NCBI GenBank assembly: GCA_902586485.1
Contig: CACIHO010000005.1
Coordinates: forward strand, 1-64,000
Length of the DNA: 64,000 nt
Source: an uncultured Pelagibacteraceae bacterium
GTDB taxonomy: Bacteria > Pseudomonadota > Alphaproteobacteria > Pelagibacterales > Pelagibacteraceae
Direction of reading: 5' to 3'
Shown here: positions 31,842 through 41,449 of the stretch, piece after piece
How positions within the stretch are numbered: the stretch's first letter is position 1
How the letters are laid out: each line of letters opens with the position of its first letter
Translations under genes and position numbers: made by a program
Notes under the pieces: model-generated
Databases searched by the model: none
What the model saw: the letters and a program-made list of their open reading frames with translations, nothing else
What the model was told of the DNA's origin: nothing

Positions 31842-33224
31842 ATGAGATACGTAAGTACAAGAGACACATCAAAAACCTTTGAATTTAAGGAAGTTTTCAT
31901 TAAAGGTCTTGCCGATGATGGGGGCTTATTTATTCCAGAAACAGTAGTGAAATATGATGAAAATGAAATCAGAGATTTAAAAAAACTTAGCTATTCAGAG
32001 TTAGCAAAAAAAATTGTTTATCCATTTGTTGGTAATTTTATTTCTGAGGCTGAATTAAGTAACATTATTGATAAATCTTACTCTACATTTAGAAAAGATA
32101 ACGTTGTGGATTTAATGAAGCTTGGAGACAAAACAGTATTAGAGCTATTTCATGGTCCTACTTTAGCTTTTAAAGATGTTGCCATGCAACTTTTAGGTAA
32201 CTTTTACGAATATTATCTAAAAAATGAAAATCAAAAAATAAATATTGTTGTTGCCACATCTGGAGACACTGGTGCTGCAGCAATTGATGCAATTAAAGGA
32301 AAAAAAAATGTTAATATTTTTGTTCTTCATCCAGATAATCGTATTTCACCAGTCCAAAGAAAATTAATGACAACATGTAAACATGAAAATGTATTTAATA
32401 TAGCAATAAAAGGAAATTTCGATGATTGCCAAAACTTAGTTAAATCTATGTTTGCAGATAAGCAGTTTTCAAATAATATTAAAATGTCAGGGGTAAATTC
32501 TATTAATTGGGCAAGGATTATTGCTCAAAGTGTTTATTATTTTTATAGTTATTTATTAGTTGAAAATACAGGTGAACCAACAAATTTTTCAGTACCAACA
32601 GGAAATTTTGGAGATATTTATGCTGGATATTTAGCCAAAAAAATGGGCTTGCCTATTAATAAATTAATTGTTGCAACTAACCAAAACGATATTTTACATA
32701 GAGCAATATCAAAAGGTAATTATGAAGCGGAAAAGGTTTCAGAAACTATTTCTCCTAGTATGGATATTCAAATAGCTAGCAATTTTGAGAGACTCATATT
32801 CGACCTAAATAATGAGGATGATAAACAGACTTCATTGGATATGAAAAATATTAAAGAGAACGGAAAATATTTAATTACAGAGGATAAATTAAATAAAATT
32901 AGAGAAAATTTTTTATCAGCTAGAATGAGTGAGGATGAGACTTTAGAGGTTATTAAAAAGGTGTATGAAAAATTTTCTGTAGTTTTAGATCCACACACAG
33001 CTATTGGATATGGTGCTTTCGATAAACATAACCTAGAGGGAAATAATATTGTACTAGCAACTGCACATCCATGTAAATTTCCTGATGCTGTTTCCAAAGC
33101 TATAAATTTAAAACCTGATTTACCAAAAGAACTTGGGTTTATTTTGAATGAAAAAGAAGATTATGATATAGTTGAAAATAATTTAGAAAAAATTAAAAAC
33201 TACATTATAGGTAAAACAAAATGA
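31842..33224 (+). CDS. thrC: Threonine synthase
   Basis: A PLP enzyme converting O-phosphohomoserine to threonine, 460 residues. It has MRYVSTRD at the start, the PLP lysine in LFHGPTLAFKDVAMQ (near 104-118), ATSGDTGAAAIDA (near 144) and FSVPTGNFGDIYAGYLAKKMG (near 249). Its partner thrB is on the opposite strand about 0.9 kb beyond its end. It begins directly after the SURF1 stop and overlaps the peroxiredoxin start by four bases. Confidence 0.97.
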   Translation: MRYVSTRDTSKTFEFKEVFIKGLADDGGLFIPETVVKYDENEIRDLKKLSYSELAKKIVYPFVGNFISEAELSNIIDKSYSTFRKDNVVDLMKLGDKTVLELFHGPTLAFKDVAMQLLGNFYEYYLKNENQKINIVVATSGDTGAAAIDAIKGKKNVNIFVLHPDNRISPVQRKLMTTCKHENVFNIAIKGNFDDCQNLVKSMFADKQFSNNIKMSGVNSINWARIIAQSVYYFYSYLLVENTGEPTNFSVPTGNFGDIYAGYLAKKMGLPINKLIVATNQNDILHRAISKGNYEAEKVSETISPSMDIQIASNFERLIFDLNNEDDKQTSLDMKNIKENGKYLITEDKLNKIRENFLSARMSEDETLEVIKKVYEKFSVVLDPHTAIGYGAFDKHNLEGNNIVLATAHPCKFPDAVSKAINLKPDLPKELGFILNEKEDYDIVENNLEKIKNYIIGKTK

Positions 33225-33709
33225 AGATTAAAGAAGGGGAACAACTTCCAAATTCAGAATTTTATTATTTAGACTCAAGCGGAGCAGCAAAAAAAATAAC
33301 TACAGCAGAAGTATTTAAAAATCACAAAACAATTTTGATTGGTGTTCCTGGAGCATTTACAAAAGTTTGTTCTGCAGAACATCTGCCAGGGTATGTCAAT
33401 AATTATGAGGCAGCAAAGAATAAAGGGGTTACAAAAATTATTTGTGTTTCAGTTAATGATCCAAATGTTATGAAAGCATGGGGTGAAAGTCAAAAAGTTG
33501 AAGATAAAATATTTATGGCTGCTGATCCATACTGTGAATTTACAAAATCAATTGGAGCAGAAATAGATAGACACGATCGGGGTCAAGGAATGAGGTCAGC
33601 GAGATATACGATGTTAATTGAAAATAATGTTGTAAGGAAAATACAAGCAGAAGAAGATACTGCTACTTGTGAAATTTCTGCAGCTCAAAATTTTTTGAAA
33701 TTAATCTAA
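33221..33709 (+). CDS. Peroxiredoxin, Prx5-like
   Basis: A thiol peroxidase of 162 residues. The peroxidatic site is VPGAFTKVCSAEHLPGYV (near 44-61), with PxxxTxxC intact, and the conserved Arg lies in GQGMRSARYTML. A further Cys near residue 108 (YCEF) and one near residue 149 (ATCEISA) are candidate resolving residues. The gene overlaps thrC by four bases at its start and the convergent rnhA by nine bases at its end. Confidence 0.92.
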   Translation: MKIKEGEQLPNSEFYYLDSSGAAKKITTAEVFKNHKTILIGVPGAFTKVCSAEHLPGYVNNYEAAKNKGVTKIICVSVNDPNVMKAWGESQKVEDKIFMAADPYCEFTKSIGAEIDRHDRGQGMRSARYTMLIENNVVRKIQAEEDTATCEISAAQNFLKLI

Positions 33710-34126
33710 AGTTGCTGCCATTTTAGCTAGTAAGTCCACCTCTTCATTTAAAGGGTTTCCGTCATGAGCTTTAACCCAATTCCATTGAATATTAAGTGAT
33801 TTATTCAAATTATATAGATCAATCCACAAATCTTTATTTTTAACATCTTCTTTTTTTGATGTTTTCCAGTTATTACCCAACCAAGTATTAATCCATTTAG
33901 TTATTCCATTTTTAACATATTGAGAGTCTGTATATATTTTTATTTCAACACCAGGTTTCATATTTTTTAGAGCATTAATAGGAGCTAGTAACTCCATTCT
34001 ATTATTTGTTGTATTTTTTTCATTTCCACTAATTTTTCTCGTTTCTTTACCATCGCTAATAATCGCAGCCCATCCACCATTACCTGGATTTGTTAAACAA
34101 GAACCGTCGGTATAAATTGTAATCAT
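33701..34126 (-). CDS. rnhA: Ribonuclease HI
   Basis: Cleaves RNA in RNA-DNA hybrids; 141 residues. The active-site acidic residues lie in IYTDGSCLTNPGNGGWA (Asp near 6), NRMELLAPI (Glu near 45), IYTDSQYV (Asp near 66) and the C-terminal WVKAHDGNPLNEEVDLLA. It is the last gene of the long minus-strand run, its start overlapping the thrB stop by one base. Confidence 0.96.
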   Translation of the reverse strand: MITIYTDGSCLTNPGNGGWAAIISDGKETRKISGNEKNTTNNRMELLAPINALKNMKPGVEIKIYTDSQYVKNGITKWINTWLGNNWKTSKKEDVKNKDLWIDLYNLNKSLNIQWNWVKAHDGNPLNEEVDLLAKMAATLD

Positions 34127-35091
34127 TAATTTAAATAATCTTTAAATGAATTTAAGTTGTTATGTGAGAGTAATTTTTGATAATACTCATTAGGATCTTT
34201 AATTTTAATCAATGCTTTTTTTGGCGTATTTGAGTAATCATATAGTCTAGTTAATAAATATCTTAATGCAGCCCCTCTACATAAAATGTTTATTGATTTT
34301 TTTTCTCTCATTGAAATTTTTTTAACACTCTCGTATCCTTTAATTAAATTTTTAATTTTATTATTATTCATTTTGAATTTCCCCTTTTTCTGGTCAAAAC
34401 AAAGAGCATTGATACATATAGCAATTTCATACATAAAATAATCATTAGCAGCAAAGTAGAAATCTATAATTCCAGAAAGTTTATTATTTTTGAAGAAAAT
34501 ATTATCTATAAATAAATCCCCATGAATAATACCTTTAGGCAATCGTTTAGGCCAATTTTTACTAATATCTTTAAAATTATTTTTTAAGAATATTTTTAAA
34601 TTTGAAAACTTTTTTGACTTAAACTTAATACTTTCCAACAAAGGTTTTAAATTCCTGATACCCATAGAATTTTTTCTATTAAGCTTCATTTTATTTGTGA
34701 CCATATGCATTCGAGCAATTGTTTTACCAATTGCATAACAATCATTTATATTTAATATTTTTTTATCCTTACCCTCCAAGAATGACACGATACATGCAGT
34801 TTTATTTTTTAATTTAATAATATAATTATTATTCTTAGTTTTAAGTGGTTTGGGACAATTTATTTTTGAACTATTCAAATTATCCATTAATTTCATAAAA
34901 AAAGGTATGTCTTTAGGTAAAACTCTTTTTTCAAAAATAGTTAATATATATTTTCTCTTTTTTAATTTTAGAAGATAATTAGTGTTTTCTATTCCTTGCT
35001 TAATACCTTTAAAACTTATTATTTTATCAATATTAAAATTTTTATTAATAATATTAATTTCTTTTTTATTTATTTTAGTATAAACAGCCAT
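34126..35091 (-). CDS. thrB: Homoserine kinase, aminoglycoside-phosphotransferase-like type
   Basis: Phosphorylates homoserine for threonine synthesis. The 321 residues belong to the ThrB II family rather than the GHMP type. It has GIKQGIENTNYLLKL (near 29), the catalytic loop GIIHGDLFIDNIFF (near 189, HGDxxxxN) and LSGIIDFYFAANDYFMYEIAI (near 208). It is Lys/Asn/Ile-rich. It follows ispH by three bases in the minus-strand run. Confidence 0.9.
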   Translation of the reverse strand: MAVYTKINKKEINIINKNFNIDKIISFKGIKQGIENTNYLLKLKKRKYILTIFEKRVLPKDIPFFMKLMDNLNSSKINCPKPLKTKNNNYIIKLKNKTACIVSFLEGKDKKILNINDCYAIGKTIARMHMVTNKMKLNRKNSMGIRNLKPLLESIKFKSKKFSNLKIFLKNNFKDISKNWPKRLPKGIIHGDLFIDNIFFKNNKLSGIIDFYFAANDYFMYEIAICINALCFDQKKGKFKMNNNKIKNLIKGYESVKKISMREKKSINILCRGAALRYLLTRLYDYSNTPKKALIKIKDPNEYYQKLLSHNNLNSFKDYLN

Positions 35092-35094
35092 TTT

Positions 35095-36039
35095 TTAATT
35101 TAATTTTTTAGGAACTTTAAATACTACATCTTCTTTAATTATTTCAACTTCATCAATACTTATAGAAAATTTTTTTTTCAAATCATTAATAAAATTTTCA
35201 ACCAATATTTCTGGCGCAGATGCTCCTGAAGATATACCTATAGTATTACAATTTTCTATTTGACCAAACGGTATTGAACTTTCTGAGTGAATAAGATGCG
35301 AATTTTCACAGCCAGATTTTTTTGCCACCTCAACAAGCCTAACAGAATTCGAGGAGTTTCTACTTCCAATAACAAAAAACATATCACAATTTTTTGCAAT
35401 ATTTTTTACTGCCATTTGACGATTAGTAGTTGCATAACAAATATCTTCTCTCATTGGCTCTTTTATATAAGGAAAATTATCTCTCAAAATTTTAATTATT
35501 TCTTTTGTGTCATCAACTGACAAAGTGGTCTGAGTAATATACGCTAATTTTTTGTTTAGTTTATTTTTATAGTTTGTAGCCTCTTCCTCATTTTGTATTA
35601 GATCTATAGAACCTTCTTTTAATTGACCCATAGTCCCAATAACTTCAGGATGATTTTTATGACCAATTAAAATTATATGGTAACCAGCTTTACTAAGATT
35701 TTCTGCCTCTCTATGAACTTTAGAAACAAGTGGACATGTAGCATCAACATAAGTCATTTTATAATTTTTTGCATCTTCAGGTATTTTTTTTGGAACACCA
35801 TGTGCTGAAAAAATTACTGGTCTTGATTTATCCTTTATCTCCTCCAGCTCTTCAACAAATATGGCTCCTTTATTTTTTAAATCATCTACGACATACTTAT
35901 TATGTACTATTTCATGACGCACATAAACTGGAGCGCCAAATTTCTGAATAGATTTCTCTACAATTTCAATTGCTCTTTCTACTCCAGCACAGAATCCGCG
36001 AGGTGCGGATAATAATATTTTTAATTCTTTATGTTTCAT
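35095..36039 (-). CDS. ispH: 4-hydroxy-3-methylbut-2-enyl diphosphate reductase
   Basis: The last enzyme of the MEP isoprenoid pathway, an iron-sulfur protein making IPP and DMAPP; 314 residues. Cluster cysteines are in PRGFCAGVERAI (near 18), DATCPLVSKVH (near 102) and near GCENSH/NTIGISSGASAPE. VRHEIVHNKYVV and FSAHGVPK are also family motifs. It lies after the carotenoid genes, overlapping the blh stop by 11 bases, and could raise precursor supply for them. Confidence 0.97.
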   Translation of the reverse strand: MKHKELKILLSAPRGFCAGVERAIEIVEKSIQKFGAPVYVRHEIVHNKYVVDDLKNKGAIFVEELEEIKDKSRPVIFSAHGVPKKIPEDAKNYKMTYVDATCPLVSKVHREAENLSKAGYHIILIGHKNHPEVIGTMGQLKEGSIDLIQNEEEATNYKNKLNKKLAYITQTTLSVDDTKEIIKILRDNFPYIKEPMREDICYATTNRQMAVKNIAKNCDMFFVIGSRNSSNSVRLVEVAKKSGCENSHLIHSESSIPFGQIENCNTIGISSGASAPEILVENFINDLKKKFSISIDEVEIIKEDVVFKVPKKLN

Positions 36040-36964
36040 TTTTTTCTAAAAAATATTCCAGCAATATATGTGGAAAGGTTAAAGACGCCAAACCTATAAA
36101 TATTATTTTTAAAATTGCACTATCTAAATTGTATGAATTATTTAGCAGATAAAGAGCAATAAAAGAAAAAACAGCTGTTAAAATTGTTAAAGGTAAAGCT
36201 TTTTTAACAAACAATCTAAATCCATTAATTATACTATTTGGATCAAGATCAACAGCTAACGAAATTGAATGTCTAATCGAGTGTAAAAAACAGAAATAAA
36301 CAGTAAACGCTATTAGTGGAGATAGATAGTAATTTAATATTAAAATTGAAAAATAATCTAAAAAAACTACAAATTTTTTGATTTCAAAATCTTTTAAGAA
36401 AAGAAAAATACTAGATAGAGTACTGCACAATATTCCTATTTGAATTACATTATTTGTCTCAATAAAATTTAAACTTGAATAAAATACCTCATCATCGATT
36501 AATAATAATTTGAAAATCTCTATTGTTTCCTGAAAATGAAAATACAAAGGAGCAAGTATAATTAAAAATCCTTTAAAAAAATAAAGTATTTGAGTGAAAT
36601 AAGATTTATCATTAATCAAAAATTGTGTATCTTCTTTTCCAAAGTGGTAGGAGGCGATTATTAAAAAAACTATTAAAGTTATTGATGGTAACAGTATCCA
36701 AGTTATTATAACTAATGCCGAAATTAAAATATATGTAATATAGAATATATAATTTGATTTTAGATGAAACAATTTAAGCAGTTTTTTACCTTTAATATGA
36801 TCTAATGAACCATGGGAAACCCCTACAAATAAAATTAAAAGTAAACACAAAATTGATGAAATATTAAAATTATTAAACTTGAAAAGTAAAATACAAAAAA
36901 TGTTTACAACAAAGAAAAAAATAAATGAATGATTTAGATTTATTTTTTTTATTTTATTGTTCAT
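36029..36964 (-). CDS. blh: Brp/Blh-family beta-carotene 15,15'-dioxygenase (retinal-forming)
   Basis: Cleaves beta-carotene to retinal, the chromophore of proteorhodopsin. A 311-residue integral membrane protein with multiple hydrophobic helices. The iron-binding histidines of the family are seen in GVSHGSLDHIKG (near 48-59), SYHFGKED (near 106) and LHSIRHSISL (near 233). It ends the crtI-crtB-crtY-blh cluster, which makes the assignment firm. No rhodopsin gene is in the window. Confidence 0.93.
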   Translation of the reverse strand: MNNKIKKINLNHSFIFFFVVNIFCILLFKFNNFNISSILCLLLILFVGVSHGSLDHIKGKKLLKLFHLKSNYIFYITYILISALVIITWILLPSITLIVFLIIASYHFGKEDTQFLINDKSYFTQILYFFKGFLIILAPLYFHFQETIEIFKLLLIDDEVFYSSLNFIETNNVIQIGILCSTLSSIFLFLKDFEIKKFVVFLDYFSILILNYYLSPLIAFTVYFCFLHSIRHSISLAVDLDPNSIINGFRLFVKKALPLTILTAVFSFIALYLLNNSYNLDSAILKIIFIGLASLTFPHILLEYFLEKNET

Positions 36965-36965
36965 T

Positions 36966-38030
36966 TTAAATTAATTCTTTTAAAAATTTCCACTTTGGCA
37001 TTTTTAGAATTACTTCTAAATCTTCAAAAAAACTGCTTTTATTTGATAAAAAATTGATAGCTGTTTTAGGTTTTGAATTAAAAACTTTAAAAAATATATT
37101 TCCCATTTCATTGGAATTATTTTTAAGAACCCTTAATAAGATTTTATCTAAAAAATCATATTTTGAATTAATTTTAAATAAATTTACATTTTTAATATTT
37201 TCTATGTTTTCTCTTATATATTTACTCTGTTCTTGAATATTTAAGAACGTATAACCCGTACTTAATCTAGTCATGCCTCCTGCTGAGCCTATGTAGATTT
37301 CATTTGATTTACTTACATTTTTTTGTCTAAAAAGTGGGATTGCTCCAGTTTCTTTAAAATTAATTTTACAGTTTCTGACATTTAGATGTTTACTCAAATA
37401 ATTGTCAATTTGTTCATCATAATCTTTCAGTTTTTCATTATTTAGCTCAGATATCCAAGTAGTTTCAACTAATGCATTTCTTTTAGTAAATGGTAGAGTA
37501 TAAAAAAAATGAACTTTGTTTCTCTGATCGCAAGCAAAGTCCATCAAATTGAATATTTCGTTATCAAAAAAGTCTTTATCTGTTTCTATTTCAACTCCAC
37601 AAAAGTGTTGCCATAACTCACTCTGTTTATTCTCAAAATTAGGTACACTATTAAATACAATTGAATTTGATTTATCTATTTCATCAATACTTTTAAAAAA
37701 CTGAATATTTTTATTTAATTTAAGTTTTGAAAGTATTTTTTCGTAGAAAATTCCACTATCAATTGTTTGATATGGTGTAGGTTCGCAATCTATATATTTC
37801 GTATTATTGGGTGTATTTATTGTAAAATTATTCCAACTCTTTTTGACACAGTCATCGAAGTTATGTGATAAAACTTTCCAAAATGACCAAGTTTTATCTC
37901 TTTTATAATCTTCTCTTGGCTCAATGATTGCCAAAGTTTTATCTTTTAATTTTTCATAAACTTCCAGCTCATATGCCAATGAAAGGCCTGCGCAACCTCC
38001 ACCAATAATTATGTAATCAAATTCTTTCAT
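36966..38030 (-). CDS. crtY: Lycopene beta-cyclase
   Basis: Cyclises lycopene to beta-carotene. The 354 residues begin with a Rossmann FAD motif IIGGGCAGLSLAYEL (near 7-21). KTWSFWKVL and TTWIS blocks, ETGAIPLFRQKNV and the GSAGGMTRLSTGYTFLNIQEQS segment (near 248-269) are characteristic of CrtY. It overlaps crtB by 14 bases and is followed by blh after one base. Confidence 0.95.
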   Translation of the reverse strand: MKEFDYIIIGGGCAGLSLAYELEVYEKLKDKTLAIIEPREDYKRDKTWSFWKVLSHNFDDCVKKSWNNFTINTPNNTKYIDCEPTPYQTIDSGIFYEKILSKLKLNKNIQFFKSIDEIDKSNSIVFNSVPNFENKQSELWQHFCGVEIETDKDFFDNEIFNLMDFACDQRNKVHFFYTLPFTKRNALVETTWISELNNEKLKDYDEQIDNYLSKHLNVRNCKINFKETGAIPLFRQKNVSKSNEIYIGSAGGMTRLSTGYTFLNIQEQSKYIRENIENIKNVNLFKINSKYDFLDKILLRVLKNNSNEMGNIFFKVFNSKPKTAINFLSNKSSFFEDLEVILKMPKWKFLKELI

Positions 38031-38868
38031 TTAAATTTATTTCTTCATTAATTAAATTATGATCATGATTAATATTATCATCGTTTTTACTTATAAGTGA
38101 TAACTTAATTAAGTCAAAAATAGATAAAAAAGTTTCAATAATTTTTTCAATATTTGAAACATAAATTTTTCCTGACTTTTTATAATTTTCTATGTTTTGT
38201 TTATTTAAAATTTTATATCCTATTTTTCTATAAACTCTTCTTGCAACTAAAATAGAAAATCTGAAACTTAAGGGTATCTCTTTTATAGAATAAAATGAGT
38301 TTTCATAAAACTTTTCTGAAAGATTGATTGTATTTTTTATGTCCTCAAAACTTTCATTGATATAAAATCTATTATTTTCTTTATCTTCCAGAACATCTCT
38401 AGAAATATTAGTTAATTGCATAGCAATACCAAGATCAATAGCTGATTTTAAAGATTGTTCTTTTTGAACGTTCAATATTTTAGCCATCATCAATCCAACG
38501 GTTCCAGCAACCCTATAGGAATATATTAATAATTCTTTTTTTGAATTAAGTTTAACATTTTCTTTTATATCAGAATTAATACCCTCAAATAAATCATCTA
38601 CAATTTTAGTAGAAATATTAAATTCATTAATTAGATTCCACATATTTTTTATAATTGGGTCATCATAATTTTTGTTTATAAAATTATTTCTAAATTTAAT
38701 AAAATTATCTTTTTTTACTTCAATCTTATTTTCATCATCAGCAATATTATCTGCTTCTCTGCAAAAATCATAAAGCGCAGAGCATTTTTCATAGGTTTTT
38801 TTTGGTAAAAAAAAACCTGCCCAATTAAAAGATTTTGCGTAAATGGCTAAATAATTTTTTGTTAACAT
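38017..38868 (-). CDS. crtB: Phytoene synthase
   Basis: Condenses two geranylgeranyl diphosphates to phytoene; 283 residues. The two Asp-rich motifs are DFCREADNIADDEN (near 29-42) and QLTNISRDVLEDKENNRFYI (near 151-170). YSYRVAGTVGLMMA (near 126) is also conserved. It shares its first base with the crtI stop. The crtE gene for its substrate is not in this window. Confidence 0.96.
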   Translation of the reverse strand: MLTKNYLAIYAKSFNWAGFFLPKKTYEKCSALYDFCREADNIADDENKIEVKKDNFIKFRNNFINKNYDDPIIKNMWNLINEFNISTKIVDDLFEGINSDIKENVKLNSKKELLIYSYRVAGTVGLMMAKILNVQKEQSLKSAIDLGIAMQLTNISRDVLEDKENNRFYINESFEDIKNTINLSEKFYENSFYSIKEIPLSFRFSILVARRVYRKIGYKILNKQNIENYKKSGKIYVSNIEKIIETFLSIFDLIKLSLISKNDDNINHDHNLINEEINLNERI

Positions 38869-40328
38869 TAAAATAATTTATCTAAAACTTTTGCTGAAGA
38901 GAGAACACCTGGTACCCCAGCACCTGGATGTGTGCCTGCACCAACAAAGTACAAACCATCATATATTTCTGATTTATTATGAAATCTAAAGTATGCAGAT
39001 TGTGTAAATTTAGGTTGAATTGAAAAACCTGATCCAAATTTTGTATTTAATTCTTTTTCAAAGTAATCAGGTGTTAGATAAAAGTCTTCAACTATATTGT
39101 TTTTAAGATCCGGCATTAAGTCTTTTTCCATTTTTTCAATTACAAGTTTTTTCATTTTCTCACCTTCAGTTTCCCAATTTATTTTTGACTGATTGTTAGG
39201 AACAGGCACTAACACATAAAAACAATCATTTCCCTCTGGAGCCATAGTTTTATCAGTCGCTGTAGGTCTGTGAAGATAATAGCTAATATCGTTATTTAAT
39301 TTTTTTTTATCAAATATGTCATCAAGATGTTCTTTATACTTGTTTCCAAACTTTATTGTATGATGTTCAACATTCTCATAAATTCTTTTTGTTCCAAAAT
39401 AGTAAACAAATAAGCCCATAGAATATTCCATTCGATTTTTTTTCCAATTAAACAACATGGAATTCTCGTTACTTTTGCTTAACATTTTTTCATAAAATGC
39501 AGGTGGATCTGCATTACAAACAACATTATCTGCACCAATTTCATTTCCATTATTTAATTTTACGCCACTTATTTTATTATTTTTTGTTATAATTTCCGTC
39601 ACTTCACTTTTTTTTATTATTTCAATACCAACTTCATTCATTAACTTTTCAAAACCTTTGATTATATTTCCTGTTCCTCCAACTGAATAATGTATTCCCC
39701 ATTTTTTTTCTAAATAAAGGATTAATCCATAAATAGAAGTGGTGGTAAAAGGATTTCCCCCAACTAGTAAAGGATGCATGCTAAGCATTCTTCTTAATTT
39801 TTCATTTTTTATATAAGATGAAACAAGTGAGTAAACTGATTTATAACTTTTAAGTTTTAATAGAGCAGGTAATTGTTGCATCATTACAAAAGGCTTATCA
39901 AATGGCACATCTGCAAGTTCTAAAAAACCTTTATCAAATATTTTTTTTGTAAAATTAACTAATTTCTCATATCCTTTCACATCTTCTTTGCTAAGCTTCT
40001 CAATTTGGTCTTTCATTTCAATTTCGTTACCTGAATAGTTAAATTTAGTTTTGTCTTCAAAAATAAATTGGTACCAAATTTTAAGTGGGGTTAATTCTAT
40101 ATAATTCTTGGGATCTTTATTGAATAACTCAAACAATTCATTAATTAAATATGGCGCAGTAATTACTGTTGGTCCTGCATCATATATAAATCCATTTCTT
40201 TTAAAAACTCTTGCTCTACCACCTAGGTCCGGATGTTTTTCTATTAATTTTACTTTATGTCCTTTTGCTTTAAGTCTTAGTGCTGCTGCAATTCCACCAA
40301 ATCCTGATCCAATGACTATAGAGTTCAT
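38868..40328 (-). CDS. crtI: Phytoene desaturase
   Basis: FAD-dependent conversion of phytoene to lycopene; 486 residues. The N-terminal FAD motif is GSGFGGIAAALRLKAKGHKV with IEKHPDLGGRARVF, followed by YDAGPTVITAPYLINELF. The C-terminal signature is GLYFVGAGTHPGAGVPGVLSSAKVL. It is the first carotenoid gene and begins 39 bases after the atpF stop on the same strand. Confidence 0.97.
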   Translation of the reverse strand: MNSIVIGSGFGGIAAALRLKAKGHKVKLIEKHPDLGGRARVFKRNGFIYDAGPTVITAPYLINELFELFNKDPKNYIELTPLKIWYQFIFEDKTKFNYSGNEIEMKDQIEKLSKEDVKGYEKLVNFTKKIFDKGFLELADVPFDKPFVMMQQLPALLKLKSYKSVYSLVSSYIKNEKLRRMLSMHPLLVGGNPFTTTSIYGLILYLEKKWGIHYSVGGTGNIIKGFEKLMNEVGIEIIKKSEVTEIITKNNKISGVKLNNGNEIGADNVVCNADPPAFYEKMLSKSNENSMLFNWKKNRMEYSMGLFVYYFGTKRIYENVEHHTIKFGNKYKEHLDDIFDKKKLNNDISYYLHRPTATDKTMAPEGNDCFYVLVPVPNNQSKINWETEGEKMKKLVIEKMEKDLMPDLKNNIVEDFYLTPDYFEKELNTKFGSGFSIQPKFTQSAYFRFHNKSEIYDGLYFVGAGTHPGAGVPGVLSSAKVLDKLF

Positions 40329-40333
40329 TTTAA

Positions 40334-40360
40334 TAATTTATAGCTTTTTTGAAAAATTGT
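40334..40360 (-). promoter_or_regulatory. Weak candidate promoter for crtI inside the atpF-crtI gap
   Basis: In the short gap between atpF and crtI the minus strand shows a TATAAA box about 8 bases before the crtI ATG, with AGACTT or TTACAA as poor -35 candidates. A start there would give a nearly leaderless crtI mRNA. In AT-rich DNA such boxes are frequent, so this is a suggestion only; read-through from the F0 operon is the alternative. Confidence 0.25.
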
Positions 40361-40367
40361 AAGTCTA

Positions 40368-40865
40368 TTATGAGTTAATTTTTTTTAACTCTGCTTTGGT
40401 TTCATCTAAATTTTTTTGAAACACAGCATCTAATTTTGACTTATTTACAGATGTAGTTATAATTTTTTTAACTGAGTCCACTGCAATTTTAATTGATGCA
40501 TCCTTAATTTCTTTTAAAGCCGCTTCTTTCATCTGACTTATTTTATTTTCAGCTAAATTTTTTTTAATTTCTGATGATTTATGAAACTTATCATTCATCT
40601 CAATTATTAATCTATCTGCATCTTTTTTGGCGTTTTCAAGAATTTCGTTACTAACAGACTGAGCTTTATCTAATTTTTTTTGTGAGTTATCTAATAGCTT
40701 TTTTGCCTCAGTTCTTAACTTTTCACTTTCATCAATTTCATTTTTAATGTCAGATATCATTTTATCTAACATTCCAGAAATTTTTTGAGGAATTTTAAGA
40801 TAAATTAACGCTCCAAAAAAAATAATAAATGATACGGCTACCCAAAATGTTGCATCAATTGCCAT
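40368..40865 (-). CDS. atpF: F0F1 ATP synthase subunit b
   Basis: The peripheral-stalk subunit of F0, 165 residues from the ATG at 40865. An N-terminal membrane helix (ATFWVAVSFIIFFGALIYL) is followed by a long charged coiled coil. I chose MAIDATFW because GGAGAT lies about eight bases upstream; the open frame extends 13 codons further. Its start overlaps the end of the b' gene, so the two are co-translated. Confidence 0.93.
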   Translation of the reverse strand: MAIDATFWVAVSFIIFFGALIYLKIPQKISGMLDKMISDIKNEIDESEKLRTEAKKLLDNSQKKLDKAQSVSNEILENAKKDADRLIIEMNDKFHKSSEIKKNLAENKISQMKEAALKEIKDASIKIAVDSVKKIITTSVNKSKLDAVFQKNLDETKAELKKINS

Positions 40866-41445
40866 AGTATTTATCTCCATTTCTTTTAGATAGATCGTCA
40901 ACAATTGCAGATATACTACTATTATTTACTTCAGCTCCAATTAGTTTTTGCAATAACTCAGATGAAGTCTCAATAGCAATTTTATTTATTTTATCTGGCG
41001 CTTTTTTTCTTAATACATCTATTTCTTTTTCAGCCTCAGAAATTTCATTATCAATTTGCTTATCAAGTACTTCTCTCTTTGCACCAATGTCTTTTAGTGC
41101 TTTTTCTCTTGCTTGATTAAAAATACTAGTAGCCTTAAGTTTGCTTTTAGATATAATTTCATCGTATTCTTTTAGTTTTGCGTCACTATCTTCTCTTTGT
41201 TTCTCAGCAGCCTCAATATTTTCTAATATTTGAGATTTTCTCGATTCTAAATTGTTACTAATTTTTGGAAGTATTAGTTTAGATAAAACTAAATACATAA
41301 TACCAAAAGAAAGTATTAGCCAAAAAATTTGAGAAACCCAAAACTCTGGATTTAATTGAGGCATACCCCCGCTTTCAGCTGCAAAAGCTTCTTTAATAAA
41401 AAAGAAGCTAAAAAATATTGACTGAAAATATATTTTTTTAACCAT
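40855..41445 (-). CDS. F0F1 ATP synthase subunit b' with signal-like N-terminus
   Basis: The second stalk subunit (b'), 196 residues if it begins at ATG 41445. The core reads MPQLNPEFWVSQIFWLILSFGIMYLVLSKLILPKI, then a coiled coil rich in Lys, Glu and Asp. Before it comes [23 protein letters not shown], a second hydrophobic stretch with an AFA/AE junction that looks like a cleavable signal peptide. Separate b and b' genes are typical of alphaproteobacteria and cyanobacteria. Confidence 0.9.
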   Translation of the reverse strand: MVKKIYFQSIFFSFFFIKEAFAAESGGMPQLNPEFWVSQIFWLILSFGIMYLVLSKLILPKISNNLESRKSQILENIEAAEKQREDSDAKLKEYDEIISKSKLKATSIFNQAREKALKDIGAKREVLDKQIDNEISEAEKEIDVLRKKAPDKINKIAIETSSELLQKLIGAEVNNSSISAIVDDLSKRNGDKYYGN

Positions 41446-41449
41446 CAAT

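Noticed and set aside
36029-40328. A proteorhodopsin gene expected beside the retinal cluster
   Set aside because: No seven-helix opsin with a DxxxK retinal-lysine motif is encoded between 33 and 43 kb or elsewhere in the window.
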